This document shows, piece after piece, positions 17,700 to 26,287 of a stretch of DNA of 64,000 nt. The first letter of the stretch is position 1; each line of letters opens with the position of its first letter. Below the pieces are notes generated by a model, which worked only from the letters and a program-made list of their open reading frames with translations, had not been told where the DNA came from and searched no databases. The position numbers were made by a program, and so were the translations under genes. Source of the stretch: CADEDV01 sp964437415 (lineage in GTDB: Bacteria > Bacteroidota > Bacteroidia > Chitinophagales > Chitinophagaceae); contig CAYTGN010000001.1 in NCBI GenBank assembly GCA_964437415.1, forward strand, positions 124,001 through 188,000. The letters run 5' to 3'.

Positions 17700-18251
17700 T
17701 CATTCGGCCCTGATAGTATATTCAAACCTGTTTGCTACAGAATTGTTTTTCATGGCAACGCTGATGATCTTTCCTTTCATGTTATTTAGTGTAAAAGTTT
17801 TTGATTGCCCGTTGTTATTGTTGGGGAATACATAGGTTGCCACGGTAGTGGTAACACCTTCCCTTGTATGTGTGCATATTGAAACACCGGTTTCGGCTCT
17901 TCCATCGGTTTTGTTGATCCTGATCGTCACCTGCTGGTTAAAGGAAGGATTGGTCACAAATGTACTCTTTGTCTGACCCATGATAGTGCCACTTTCTGTG
18001 TCTTCACCAATATCCAGCCGGCGGGGACCTATTGTTCCGACTCCATTTGAAGCAATCCAGTTCCAATATTGTTTCAGCCGGGTCACTTCGGCTTTGAAGG
18101 GTATCAGGCTGATATTGGGCTGCCAGGGTCCCCATTTTTCCCAGGTGTTTTCAGCAAGTTTTTTCCCCTGGTTGCAATTGGGTGTGCTTTGTGAATTGAC
18201 AGTAGCTGCTATGCCTGTAAAAAGCAGAAGGCTAAAGATGATTTTTTTCAT
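17700..18251 (-). CDS. Secreted protein of unknown function (183 aa, third of three)
   Basis: 183 residues with a signal peptide (MKKIIFSLLLFTGIAATVNSQ). The mature protein has a short Trp-rich segment (ENTWEKWGPWQPN) and a beta-rich C-terminal half ending in EYTIRAE. No family recognised. It lies 27 bases after the next 183-residue gene and is the last gene of a three-gene minus-strand run downstream of the candidate palindromic site at 19488. Confidence 0.75.
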   Translation of the reverse strand: MKKIIFSLLLFTGIAATVNSQSTPNCNQGKKLAENTWEKWGPWQPNISLIPFKAEVTRLKQYWNWIASNGVGTIGPRRLDIGEDTESGTIMGQTKSTFVTNPSFNQQVTIRINKTDGRAETGVSICTHTREGVTTTVATYVFPNNNNGQSKTFTLNNMKGKIISVAMKNNSVANRFEYTIRAE

Positions 18252-18278
18252 GTTTTTAATGTTTATATGGTTAATAGA

Positions 18279-18830
18279 TCAGGAAACAGTTTTGATAGTT
18301 ACAATGAACTTGCCTTGTTTACTTTCTTTGGGTCCGGTTACGCCAATAATGATGTTATAGGATGAGCTTGTTGGGTTTCTGAACTCAACCTCCCGCTGAT
18401 TGGTAACCGGCTTGCCTCTTACGGGCCGGTCTCTTTTGTAATCTGCTTCGCAGGTAATACATTGTTTCAGTTCGGGCACTAATGAATAGTCTCTGCTGTT
18501 TAGCATATACCCATAAAGGCTGACTTCTTCAGTTCCCTGGCCCGGAGCGGCTTTTATCGTCATTACAGAGCCGGGCGGGAGGGTTGTTCCAAAAAAGACG
18601 TGTTTACCCTGGAATTTTTGAAACTGAACAGCGGTGAAACACGCATTTGAGCTACTGGAAGCCCAGCTCAGGTCATTTAAAACAATGCCTTTTCCAAAGT
18701 CGCCCTCCGCAATCACGGAATCATTGCTTACCGGTGAAATAAAAGTTACTTTTTCAGACCAGTTGCTTTGAGAGAAAACCGCTCCGGCAAAAACAAGTGT
18801 AACGGCTAGTAGTGCTAATGTTTTTTTCAT
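18279..18830 (-). CDS. Secreted protein of unknown function (183 aa, second of three)
   Basis: 183 residues with signal peptide MKKTLALLAVTLVFAGAVFSQ. The mature part contains a C-x-x-C pair (CITCEADYKRDRP) and an N-terminal Cys, then a beta-rich C-terminus with IIIGVTGPKESKQGKFIVTIK that resembles a single beta-sandwich domain. No family recognised. Spaced 26 bases from the lipoprotein upstream and 27 from the secreted protein downstream, so the three are probably one operon. Confidence 0.75.
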   Translation of the reverse strand: MKKTLALLAVTLVFAGAVFSQSNWSEKVTFISPVSNDSVIAEGDFGKGIVLNDLSWASSSSNACFTAVQFQKFQGKHVFFGTTLPPGSVMTIKAAPGQGTEEVSLYGYMLNSRDYSLVPELKQCITCEADYKRDRPVRGKPVTNQREVEFRNPTSSSYNIIIGVTGPKESKQGKFIVTIKTVS

Positions 18831-18856
18831 GCTGATAAATTGTAGTGGTAGAGTTA

Positions 18857-19408
18857 TTAATCAATGTTGATTGATTCTATGATGCGCTTTGTGTTTTCTG
18901 CCAGTTTTTTATTACTTTTTTCATAAAGACTGATCACCTGGTACATTTTCTGATCCTTATTGGTGATAGCCATTTGCAAATCCATTTTATTTTTATTCCT
19001 GTCGTTTATAGTTGCATGCCTGATGTGAAACGTGGCACCGTTTATCTGTTGCGTTTCATCTCTCTGATCAGTAATGTCACCTCCGGTACGCATCCGCATT
19101 TCAGATACGGAGCCATTCAGCGCACCTTCGGCAGAAAAAGTAACATCGTCGGTATATTCTACCATGCTGATAGCGAAATACCGGCCCTTTTCTTCATTCG
19201 AGAAAGTCTCCATTTTCTTTATAACTTTTTTTACTGCTGGAGTGAGACTGCTGCTGATATTGACTTCTTTAAAGTCAAAAGGAGTTTCTAGTGAAATACC
19301 CATGGTTCCGGGCTGAATTGTTTTCCATTGTTCGCTTTTTCCCGGACCGCTGCAGGAAAGCAACAGAATAATGCCAAAAAATGGCATCAGTAAATAAATT
19401 TTTTTCAT
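18857..19408 (-). CDS. Lipoprotein of unknown function (183 aa, first of three)
   Basis: 183 residues. MKKIYLLMPFFGIILLLS-C19 is a lipoprotein signal with lipobox LLLSC. The mature part reads as a compact alpha/beta domain with conserved-looking ISLETPFDF, GRYFAISMVEYTDDV and a C-terminal YEKSNKKLAENTKRIIESI, the pattern of proteins that carry a PsbP/MOG1-like fold; that assignment is weak. First gene of the three-gene run; the candidate palindromic site lies about 80-100 bases upstream of its start. Confidence 0.75.
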   Translation of the reverse strand: MKKIYLLMPFFGIILLLSCSGPGKSEQWKTIQPGTMGISLETPFDFKEVNISSSLTPAVKKVIKKMETFSNEEKGRYFAISMVEYTDDVTFSAEGALNGSVSEMRMRTGGDITDQRDETQQINGATFHIRHATINDRNKNKMDLQMAITNKDQKMYQVISLYEKSNKKLAENTKRIIESINID

Positions 19409-19487
19409 AGTGAAATTTTTATGATCAGGAGTGAATCAGCTTATGCTGTTCTTTGTATCAGCAATTTCGCAGGAAAATTGAGGAGAG

Positions 19488-19509
19488 TTGTAACACCCAA
19501 GTGGGATTT
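19488..19509. promoter_or_regulatory. candidate operator, half-site copy of the 22.3 kb palindrome
   Basis: On the plus strand TGTAACACCCAAGTGGGATTT matches the site at 22312-22332 at 17 of 21 positions. One half (TAACACCC) is perfect, the other degenerate. Its centre is about 92 bases upstream of the 183-residue operon start, almost the same distance as the partner site to the kinase-regulator operon. Confidence 0.45.
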
Positions 19510-19512
19510 TTC

Positions 19513-20154
19513 TCAGTTCCGCCTGTTTTTCAACATGAGGTTTCGAATGTAAGCAACAGCTTCGATACGATTCTTTACATCCAGTTTGAAATAAGTATTT
19601 GTCACATGTCTTTTGACGGTATTCATAGCAATATAGAGCTGGTCGCAGATCTGCTGGTTTGTTTTTCCTTCATACAGTAATTGCAGTATTTCAAACTCCC
19701 TCTCGGTTAATGCCAGCACAAGATGTGTATTGATCTTTTCCATGGATAATACCGGCACATGATTGTTGGTTTGCTCAAGAAAATTATTCATCGCTATCTC
19801 CAGTGTGGCCAGCAACGTGTTTTTATTGAATGGTTTTACAATGAACCCGTAAGGTGTTGTTTTTTTTGCCCTGTCTAAAATGGGTTTGTCAGAGTAGGAA
19901 GTAAGGTAAATGAACGGGAAGGGTGAATGGTTGTTGATGTGTTCTGCTATTGCGATGCCATCCTTACCGCTTTCAAGATTGATATCCAGAATAGCTATAT
20001 CGGGTGTGTTGTTATCAATCTGGTTTATGGCCTCTTCGGCATCATAGGCAATGCCGGAAACAGTAAATGAACTGTTTTTCAGATGAAGCGCAATTCCTTC
20101 GGCAATCAGCGGCTCATCCTCAACAATCAACAGCCTTATTTTCCCACCGGGCAT
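19513..20154 (-). CDS. LuxR-type response regulator
   Basis: 213 residues from the Met at 20154, chosen because it begins MPGGKIRLLIVEDEP one base after the kinase stop; a Met at 20208 would add 18 residues inside the kinase gene. Receiver domain with VEDEP, phospho-acceptor Asp57 (IAILDINLE), and Lys in GFIVKPFN; C-terminal LuxR helix-turn-helix (LTEREFEILQLLYEGKTNQQICDQL, MNTVKRHVTNTYFKL). A cytoplasmic transcription factor; the palindrome upstream of its own operon is the natural candidate binding site. Confidence 0.93.
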   Translation of the reverse strand: MPGGKIRLLIVEDEPLIAEGIALHLKNSSFTVSGIAYDAEEAINQIDNNTPDIAILDINLESGKDGIAIAEHINNHSPFPFIYLTSYSDKPILDRAKKTTPYGFIVKPFNKNTLLATLEIAMNNFLEQTNNHVPVLSMEKINTHLVLALTEREFEILQLLYEGKTNQQICDQLYIAMNTVKRHVTNTYFKLDVKNRIEAVAYIRNLMLKNRRN

Positions 20155-20155
20155 A

Positions 20156-22237
20156 TCAGGCTGGTTTGAATTTTGAAATAAGGATTTGTACATCTGTACC
20201 CTTTTCATTGTTGATTGTTATAAGGGCATGTAGCTTTTTGGCAAAAGCGCTGATGATGCGGTAGCCAAATGAATTACCCTTTGACACATCAACATCTTTT
20301 GGAATCCCGATTCCATTGTCTCTTACCTGGAGCAATAGCTTTTCATTGATCTTTTTTAGAACCACTTTGATTTCACCATTGTCATTATTCTTAAAGGCAT
20401 ACTTCAGGGCATTGCTGACAAGTTCATTAATAATCATACCCAGTGGTATCACCGTGTCAGAATGAAGTTTCAGTGCTTCTATATCGCTGGTGAGTGTAAT
20501 GTTCCCGGCCTGATAAGACTGAAGCAGGTTTCCGGTCAGCATGCTGATATATTGCTGTATATCCACTGATTCTGTGTTTTCACCCTGGTAGAGATTTTGA
20601 TGGATATATGCCATACTTTGCACCCGCTGGCTGCCTTCCAGAAATTTTTCAGCCGTCCTGGGGTCATTACTGGCTTCTGACTGCAGATCAAGAAGACTCG
20701 AGATGATCTGGAGATTGTTTTTGACACGATGATGTATTTCCCTGTTTAAAATCTCAAGCTCTTCCCGTTGCCTTACAATAATCCGGTTTTTTGATACCTG
20801 CCGGTGATACTGGAATGAAATGATGAGGGCCGCAAGGGCCAGCAGACCCACTCCGCCCCAGAGGATGGCCGAACGTTTTTTGTCCCGAAGCAAAAGCTCT
20901 TGTTTAAGTATGTTTTCAGCAGAGAGCAGGCTCGTCACCTTTTTTTCATTTTCAAGTTCTTTTGCCTGCATCTGTTTTTGATTTTCAGCAAATAGGGCCA
21001 GCATTCCCTGGTGATAGATAATGCTGTCTTTTAAAGTATTCTGAGAACTCAAGGCTTCATTTTTTTCCGCCTCCCGTAATAGTTCAAGGGCTTTTAGTTT
21101 ATTGGATGCGCTAAGCAAGGAAATTTCTTTATCCTTTTTCTCTGTTTCATATTTCGTTTCTAGCTCTGTAACAAGCTCCCTGTTTGCCAGGTCGGCAAGT
21201 TTCACATTTAGGTCGAGAAGCTGATTGGCCGTTTTGAGTGCATTTTCATGTTTGCCGGATTTTAGTTCAAGTTTATATATATACTGAAGGTTGGGATATA
21301 CGTCGGCAGGAACTGATTTGCTGATCAGGCTATCCTGGTTTTCATAAAGATATTTCAGCGCAGCTTCAGGCTGGCCGGCCGCTTCATATAAAGAGGCAAT
21401 GTGGTAATTTGCCAGAGCAGCTCCTTGTAAAAAACTATTGGCAATATGTATTTTTTTTACATTATTAAGGAATGATACTTTATCTGCAAGGGAGACACTG
21501 CCCCAGTTGATAAACAATATACTGTGTACGGGATCCTTTCTAAAATCCCTTTTCCCGGATTTAATAAAACGCTCATGTTCTTCCAGAACAACTGCAAATT
21601 TTGCAGGATCTTTCATTTTAGAATAAAGCGTTCCCAGGCGGTTAATGATTAATCCATGATCCATCCTGATGCCTTTTTTACTGGTCAGGCTGTAGGCTTT
21701 CAGGTAATATTCTTCTGCTTTTTCCAGGTTGTTGTTTGCCAGAAATATTTCTGCCATACCATCATAAACGTACCAGTTTCCATATGGATACAACCTGTTG
21801 TTGTGCTCTTCGGTTTTCCTGTAATAATAAAGCGCAGAGTCAAACTTTGACAGTATCCTGAAATAATTTGCAATCGAGTAATAGTAGTTCTCAATAACAG
21901 ATGATGAAACACTGTTGTCAATATAGGGGAGGGCATTACGGATGGTTGTCAAAGCCTTCTCAGGTTCTTTTTGCATCTGCCTTACTTTGCTGATCAGGGT
22001 ATATAACTGTACGATCCGGTCGTTATCATTAATTTCCCTGGCATAAGAAAGGGCGGCGGTATAATAATACCCGGCACTATCAGGCATAGCCCGCATATGA
22101 TATTTTCGTCCAAAGTGGCGGAGGGTATCTGCTTTTTGTTTTTTATCAGGTAAAACATTTACTATATCGGCAATGGATTGTGCCGATCCGTACAATGCGA
22201 GTAGAGTGAATAAAATTGTGGAAACCAGATTTCTCAT
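20156..22237 (-). CDS. TPR sensor histidine kinase, HisKA_2 type
   Basis: 693 residues. Signal peptide (MRNLVSTILFTLLALYGSAQ), then a periplasmic region of tetratricopeptide-like helices (about 30-370), a coiled coil, one transmembrane helix (SAILWGGVGLLALAALIISF, about 455-475) and a HisKA_2 kinase core: LNREIHHRVKNNLQIISSLLDLQS with the phospho-acceptor His, IINELVSNALKYAF N-box and RDNGIGIP G1 box. Partner of the LuxR-type regulator 1 base downstream. This architecture is common in Bacteroidota; the stimulus is unknown. Confidence 0.92.
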   Translation of the reverse strand: MRNLVSTILFTLLALYGSAQSIADIVNVLPDKKQKADTLRHFGRKYHMRAMPDSAGYYYTAALSYAREINDNDRIVQLYTLISKVRQMQKEPEKALTTIRNALPYIDNSVSSSVIENYYYSIANYFRILSKFDSALYYYRKTEEHNNRLYPYGNWYVYDGMAEIFLANNNLEKAEEYYLKAYSLTSKKGIRMDHGLIINRLGTLYSKMKDPAKFAVVLEEHERFIKSGKRDFRKDPVHSILFINWGSVSLADKVSFLNNVKKIHIANSFLQGAALANYHIASLYEAAGQPEAALKYLYENQDSLISKSVPADVYPNLQYIYKLELKSGKHENALKTANQLLDLNVKLADLANRELVTELETKYETEKKDKEISLLSASNKLKALELLREAEKNEALSSQNTLKDSIIYHQGMLALFAENQKQMQAKELENEKKVTSLLSAENILKQELLLRDKKRSAILWGGVGLLALAALIISFQYHRQVSKNRIIVRQREELEILNREIHHRVKNNLQIISSLLDLQSEASNDPRTAEKFLEGSQRVQSMAYIHQNLYQGENTESVDIQQYISMLTGNLLQSYQAGNITLTSDIEALKLHSDTVIPLGMIINELVSNALKYAFKNNDNGEIKVVLKKINEKLLLQVRDNGIGIPKDVDVSKGNSFGYRIISAFAKKLHALITINNEKGTDVQILISKFKPA

Positions 22238-22311
22238 AACCCATTCTCATTCATAAGTTACAATTTTTGGCCGAATTGCTTAATAAAGGTCTTATTTAAA
22301 AAGGCGCCTTC

Positions 22312-22332
22312 TGTAACACCCGGGTGTTATTT
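22312..22332. promoter_or_regulatory. 16-bp palindrome upstream of the kinase-regulator operon
   Basis: TAACACCCGGGTGTTA is a perfect 16-base palindrome at 22314-22329, centred about 85 bases upstream of the kinase start at 22237. The size and symmetry fit a dimeric LuxR/NarL-type regulator. A related copy lies at 19488-19509. Autoregulation is inference. Confidence 0.5.
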
Positions 22333-22369
22333 GCGGAATGTAAAATGGAGGCTTCAGCGGGCCAGCTTT

Positions 22370-22402
22370 AAAAAGAAATGGGCTGTCTTATTCAAACAGC
22401 CC
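22370..22402 (-). terminator. terminator after the dipeptidase gene
   Basis: A 7-bp stem GGGCTGT/ACAGCCC (22380-22386 with 22396-22402) lies 9 bases after the minus-strand stop at 22411 and is followed, on that strand, by ATTTCTTTTT. Confidence 0.65.
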
Positions 22403-22410
22403 TTGATCTT

Positions 22411-24765
22411 TTATCTCGGCGCCAGTGTAACATTCACCGGCTTCAACTCAATCCGCACAATTCTCGTATCGCAATTACAATTATTGTCAGTGCTGATGTC
22501 TGCACCACCTGTGTCGCCGACAACAACCATTAACGAAACAGGTCCGCTGGCGGGGGTGACCACATGTTCATCGCCATCGCAGCCGCCAAACACCTCATTA
22601 CGGCCACCACCGGATAATACCCTGTCAAATGTGGACACAGTTGCTGAGTTTATGCGGGTATATTTCATTCCGGCAGGAGCAGGATCGCCAATGTTGACAG
22701 TCCAGGAGCCTCTTACTTCCGAACCATCACCACCGGTTTCCTTTGCATTGAATGTAACAACAGCCTGCAGGTTGGTGCCATCAGGACTGATCTTTAACGT
22801 GATGCTGCCTTTGATTTGAGGGCCATTGCCGCCAAACTCATGATCTCCGGCCACCTTCTGAAAAGGGCAGAGGTTGCTGATGGCAGGAATACTGTATGTA
22901 TAAGTTCCGCCAACCGGTGCATTGCTGATTGTCTTTGATGCCGTTTCACATTTTTGCCACATCTGCGCAAAATATTCTGCTGATTTCATCATGTTATTCA
23001 CCACATCAGTTCCGCCTGCAGAGGTTTTTACATCATAGAAAAATTCAGGCATCAGGCCATAATGAGAAACTCCGCCTTCCTTAATATAATCCCATTTGCG
23101 GCTGCTTCCCACAATGCCGCTTTTCGTTTTGATAGGAGAATCTCTGAAGAAGCCGGTATAAAAAGATTGGCTCGAACTTTCCGTTTTGCTTCTCAGGTGT
23201 TTGGGCAAAGGTTCAAATCCGTTTACATCTGTTCCGATACCAACTCCTTTTCCACCCATAGCATTCCAAACGGCCCGGTAGTTTTGTACAAACTCATCGG
23301 GTGTGGCATGGGCAGTGCCCAGGCCAAACATGCCGCCTAGTTTGGCAAGCCTCCTGACCAGGTAATCAGGAGCGTTTCGTTCATTGCCATTATTACCGCG
23401 GATTCCATTGTGTCCCATCACCAGCGGATAGCCACCCGTAATTTTTTCTGCTCTCTCTATCACTGCTGTTTGTGATAATTCAGACATATGGTCAATGTCA
23501 ATGATCATTCCGAGTTTCATCATTTCAGTAATGGCTACATCACCAAGGTTGGTGACACCCAAACTGTTTACATGCCCGCCGCCAACAAATTTGTAGGTGT
23601 CAAACTCTACTGAAGGGCTCATAATGTTCAGCACTTTTTCATAGCTGCCGCAGCAACGAACTTTTCCGGGAGGTGGAAAACATTTTATCGCATCATTGAA
23701 GCAGGGTGCCGGAATTTGTCCCAGCCCTTCGAGAAAACCACGCAGCCCGAGGATCAAGCCATTTTCCATACCCAATGGCCCGTCGGTCATATTAGCCCTA
23801 TATTTCAGTTTCGGATCTTTACTTGATGTTACCCGGTAATGATAGCCATTGCCATGTTTGTTGGCAAAGTTGAACAACATGCTATACACGGCTGCGCCTC
23901 CAAAGCTGTTATCAATAAGATGTATGGGAAACGCATAGCGGATGCCTTTGGCATACAATCTCCTTATTTCTGCTCTAACCGTATTCGCATTTGTCGTCAC
24001 TCCGGGCTTTCCAAAGTTGCCGATCTTGTCCACTTCCATCCCAAGGATAACTGCCAGCTTATTATTGCCAACAATTCTTCTTACATCGGCTGCAGAATAA
24101 GCGATCTCCATAAAATCTTTGTGACGATTGACAAAGGAGACTGTTTCATCAATTTGCAGGTCGGCTACCGATTTATCATCATAAGGAGGATCACCATTGA
24201 TGATCTCGGCCAGCAATTCACTGTTCACTGTCAGCGCCACCATCACCCGTAAACCACCTTCATAAGCTCTTTTGATCCACTCCCACCACATCTGCTGGTG
24301 AAGAATAGAACTCTGGTGCGGCCAGTAAGCCAGGTCGGGGTATCCCGCATGATGGTGATCGCCGTGGGGGTTATCTGATTTAAAAACAAAACCATCATCC
24401 AGTGCATAGTTGATGATACCGGCCCGCAGGTAGTCGCCGCAGCCGTTATCAATGCCCCAACCGCCATGAGTGGAGTTGCAATGACCTAATGCATCAGCAG
24501 CTGATTTAGCCCTGTACAAAGTGGGGTTACAATCCCTGGTGCCGGCAGGAATGATGCAGCCGATATCCGGGGCCCCGTGCATGGCTTTGCGTCCAAAACC
24601 CAGGTAGCTCATCGGGTGGGTATGCATGTCCACATAGCCGCTGAGTTCTTTGTTTAGCTGGATAAGGCCGGGATTGACATTAATGAGAGGTTTGAATTTG
24701 GTTGTGTCGACCTGTGCTTCAAGCATGTTACTGACAAAAAGCACTACTAGCAGAATGTATTTCAT
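22411..24765 (-). CDS. Secreted amidohydrolase / M19 dipeptidase-like protein
   Basis: 784 residues with a signal peptide (MKYILLVVLFVSNMLEAQ). The metal-dependent hydrolase barrel is seen in GYVDMHTHPMSY (first metal pair), LGMEVDKIGN (bridging Glu), IDIDHMSE, VMGHNGIRG and GIGTDVNGFEP (Asp), which parallel HxD, Glu, His and the G-x-G-(S/T)-D-x-(D/N)-G region of membrane dipeptidases. It is about twice the size of renal dipeptidase; long insertions follow the first motif, and a C-terminal beta-rich domain of about 150 residues follows the barrel. Likely a periplasmic or secreted peptidase; the exact substrate is unknown. Single-gene unit with its own terminator. Confidence 0.8.
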   Translation of the reverse strand: MKYILLVVLFVSNMLEAQVDTTKFKPLINVNPGLIQLNKELSGYVDMHTHPMSYLGFGRKAMHGAPDIGCIIPAGTRDCNPTLYRAKSAADALGHCNSTHGGWGIDNGCGDYLRAGIINYALDDGFVFKSDNPHGDHHHAGYPDLAYWPHQSSILHQQMWWEWIKRAYEGGLRVMVALTVNSELLAEIINGDPPYDDKSVADLQIDETVSFVNRHKDFMEIAYSAADVRRIVGNNKLAVILGMEVDKIGNFGKPGVTTNANTVRAEIRRLYAKGIRYAFPIHLIDNSFGGAAVYSMLFNFANKHGNGYHYRVTSSKDPKLKYRANMTDGPLGMENGLILGLRGFLEGLGQIPAPCFNDAIKCFPPPGKVRCCGSYEKVLNIMSPSVEFDTYKFVGGGHVNSLGVTNLGDVAITEMMKLGMIIDIDHMSELSQTAVIERAEKITGGYPLVMGHNGIRGNNGNERNAPDYLVRRLAKLGGMFGLGTAHATPDEFVQNYRAVWNAMGGKGVGIGTDVNGFEPLPKHLRSKTESSSQSFYTGFFRDSPIKTKSGIVGSSRKWDYIKEGGVSHYGLMPEFFYDVKTSAGGTDVVNNMMKSAEYFAQMWQKCETASKTISNAPVGGTYTYSIPAISNLCPFQKVAGDHEFGGNGPQIKGSITLKISPDGTNLQAVVTFNAKETGGDGSEVRGSWTVNIGDPAPAGMKYTRINSATVSTFDRVLSGGGRNEVFGGCDGDEHVVTPASGPVSLMVVVGDTGGADISTDNNCNCDTRIVRIELKPVNVTLAPR

Positions 24766-24949
24766 TGCAAAAGGTTTTGATATGGTCTCCTAATTTACTT
24801 TTTCGTATTTTGATTTTAAAGAATGTGGATAAATCGGAAGTATCAGGGTTAACACTGGTGGCAAAGAAGCTAATCTGCCCCCGATTTTTTTCATTCATCT
24901 ATCTTTCATAACATTGTTTACCGGGGATATGAATTTTTCTCCATATTAT

Positions 24950-25438
24950 ATGCGGATTCTTTTTTTATCAGCCTTTATCTCATTGTCAGGTTTTGCTGTT
25001 GCGCAGGATAAAAACCTGTTGCAAAAACAACTGATGGAAATCATGCTGGATTTTCCCAATCAATACAGGAACCTGAAGCAGCCGAAAGACTCCTTTTTTT
25101 TAAAATTCAGAATTTCAGGAACGACGGACGATGCAATATTCATGGGATCTGGAAATGGAACATATATCAGTGCATTTCTGAGCACTCCCCAATCTGATGA
25201 GGAAGCGAAAGCTCTCTTTGAAAAATGGTCGGCATTGATCAGTTCAATTGATTTTAACGGGGCTGTATTGACGTCAAAAGATTGCGAAAAGGGCAAGTTT
25301 GGAGTATACTGCCGGGCATGGAAGCTGGACAATTCAAAAAATAATATTGACCCCAGGTATGCCGGATATACAATAAAAATTGAGGTAATAAAAATACGGA
25401 CTTCGTTTGCAGCCGGTCTGAAAATTGGAAATTTCTGA
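24950..25438 (+). CDS. Secreted protein of unknown function
   Basis: 162 residues from the Met at 24950, where MRILFLSAFISLSGFAVAQ forms a signal peptide; in-frame Met codons at 24914 and 24929 give longer forms with poorer signals. The mature protein is alpha/beta with two central Cys (SKDCEKGKFGVYCRAW). No family recognised. It stops 3 bases before the methyltransferase gene, so both are probably on one transcript, preceded by a TATCTTTC -7-like box at 24900. Confidence 0.7.
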   Translation: MRILFLSAFISLSGFAVAQDKNLLQKQLMEIMLDFPNQYRNLKQPKDSFFLKFRISGTTDDAIFMGSGNGTYISAFLSTPQSDEEAKALFEKWSALISSIDFNGAVLTSKDCEKGKFGVYCRAWKLDNSKNNIDPRYAGYTIKIEVIKIRTSFAAGLKIGNF

Positions 25439-25441
25439 TGT

Positions 25442-26248
25442 ATGACTCATATGGACAACCAAAAATATTTTGAAGCCAACAAGGAACTCTGGAACCAACG
25501 CACTGCTGTCCACAAAGATTCCTCGTTTTATAACCTGGAGGGGTTTAAAAAAGGCGAATCGGTACTGACCCCGATCGAACTGAAGGAAGTAGGCGATGTA
25601 AATGGAAAAACATTGCTTCACCTGCAATGTCATTTTGGAATGGATAGTTTGGATTGGGCAAGAAGAGGAGCCACAGTTACCGGGGTTGACCTGAGTGATG
25701 ATGCCATCAGGCTGGCAAAAGAGATTAATGATGAACTGGACCTGGATGCAAGATTCATTTGCTGTAATGTGCTGGATACTTCCCTGCATGTGCAGGACCA
25801 ATTTGATATTGTTTTCACTTCTTATGGCACTATCGGCTGGCTGCCCGACCTGGAGCCCTGGGCTCAAATGATCGCAGAGAGATTAAAACCCGGAGGCTTT
25901 TTTTACATCGCCGAGTTTCATCCCGTGGTCTGGATGTTTGATGATGATTTCACACATATCAAATATTCATATGAGAACCGGGAGTTGATCGTTACCGAAA
26001 ACAACGGCACTTACACCGACCGTGGGGCAGATATAAAAGGAAAAGAATATAGCTGGAACCACAGCATCAGCGAGGTGCTGAATGCCCTGATCGGGGCAGG
26101 GCTGAAAATAGAATCATTCAATGAATACATGTATTCCCCTTACCCCTGTTTTAATAATGTGACAGAAACGGCCGACGGCAACTGGCATATCAAAGGCATG
26201 GAGGGAAAGATACCGATGGTCTATACCGTCAGGGCGGTCAAACAATAA
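25442..26248 (+). CDS. Class I SAM-dependent methyltransferase
   Basis: 268 residues (265 if the Met at 25451 is used). Rossmann methyltransferase motifs: motif I LLHLQCHFGMDSLDWARRG (with a C-H-F-G-M variant of the Gly-rich loop), motif II acidic VTGVDLSDDAI, motif III-IV FDIVFTSYGTIGWLPDL and a proline-glycine LKPGGFFYIAEFHP strand. This SAM-binding form is frequent in bacterial methyltransferases annotated only at superfamily level. The substrate cannot be inferred. Last accessory gene before pyrH; same strand. Confidence 0.88.
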   Translation: MTHMDNQKYFEANKELWNQRTAVHKDSSFYNLEGFKKGESVLTPIELKEVGDVNGKTLLHLQCHFGMDSLDWARRGATVTGVDLSDDAIRLAKEINDELDLDARFICCNVLDTSLHVQDQFDIVFTSYGTIGWLPDLEPWAQMIAERLKPGGFFYIAEFHPVVWMFDDDFTHIKYSYENRELIVTENNGTYTDRGADIKGKEYSWNHSISEVLNALIGAGLKIESFNEYMYSPYPCFNNVTETADGNWHIKGMEGKIPMVYTVRAVKQ

Positions 26249-26257
26249 CCAAATCCC

Positions 26258-26265
26258 TATCTTCG
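26258..26265 (+). promoter_or_regulatory. candidate -7 box of pyrH
   Basis: TATCTTCG, identical to the octamer before rplM, ends 22 bases before the pyrH start. It implies that pyrH has its own promoter rather than depending on the ribosomal operon. No clear -33 element. Confidence 0.4.
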
Positions 26266-26287
26266 CAGCCAAATAAAACTGCTCTGC

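Noticed and set aside
17299..17835. 178-codon open frame containing an EF-Ts-like segment
   Set aside because: Only residues matching 17461-17610 resemble EF-Ts; both flanks are random sequence, the tsf stop is lost, and the 3' part overlaps the terminator and the oppositely oriented secreted-protein gene. Reported as a pseudogene fragment instead.
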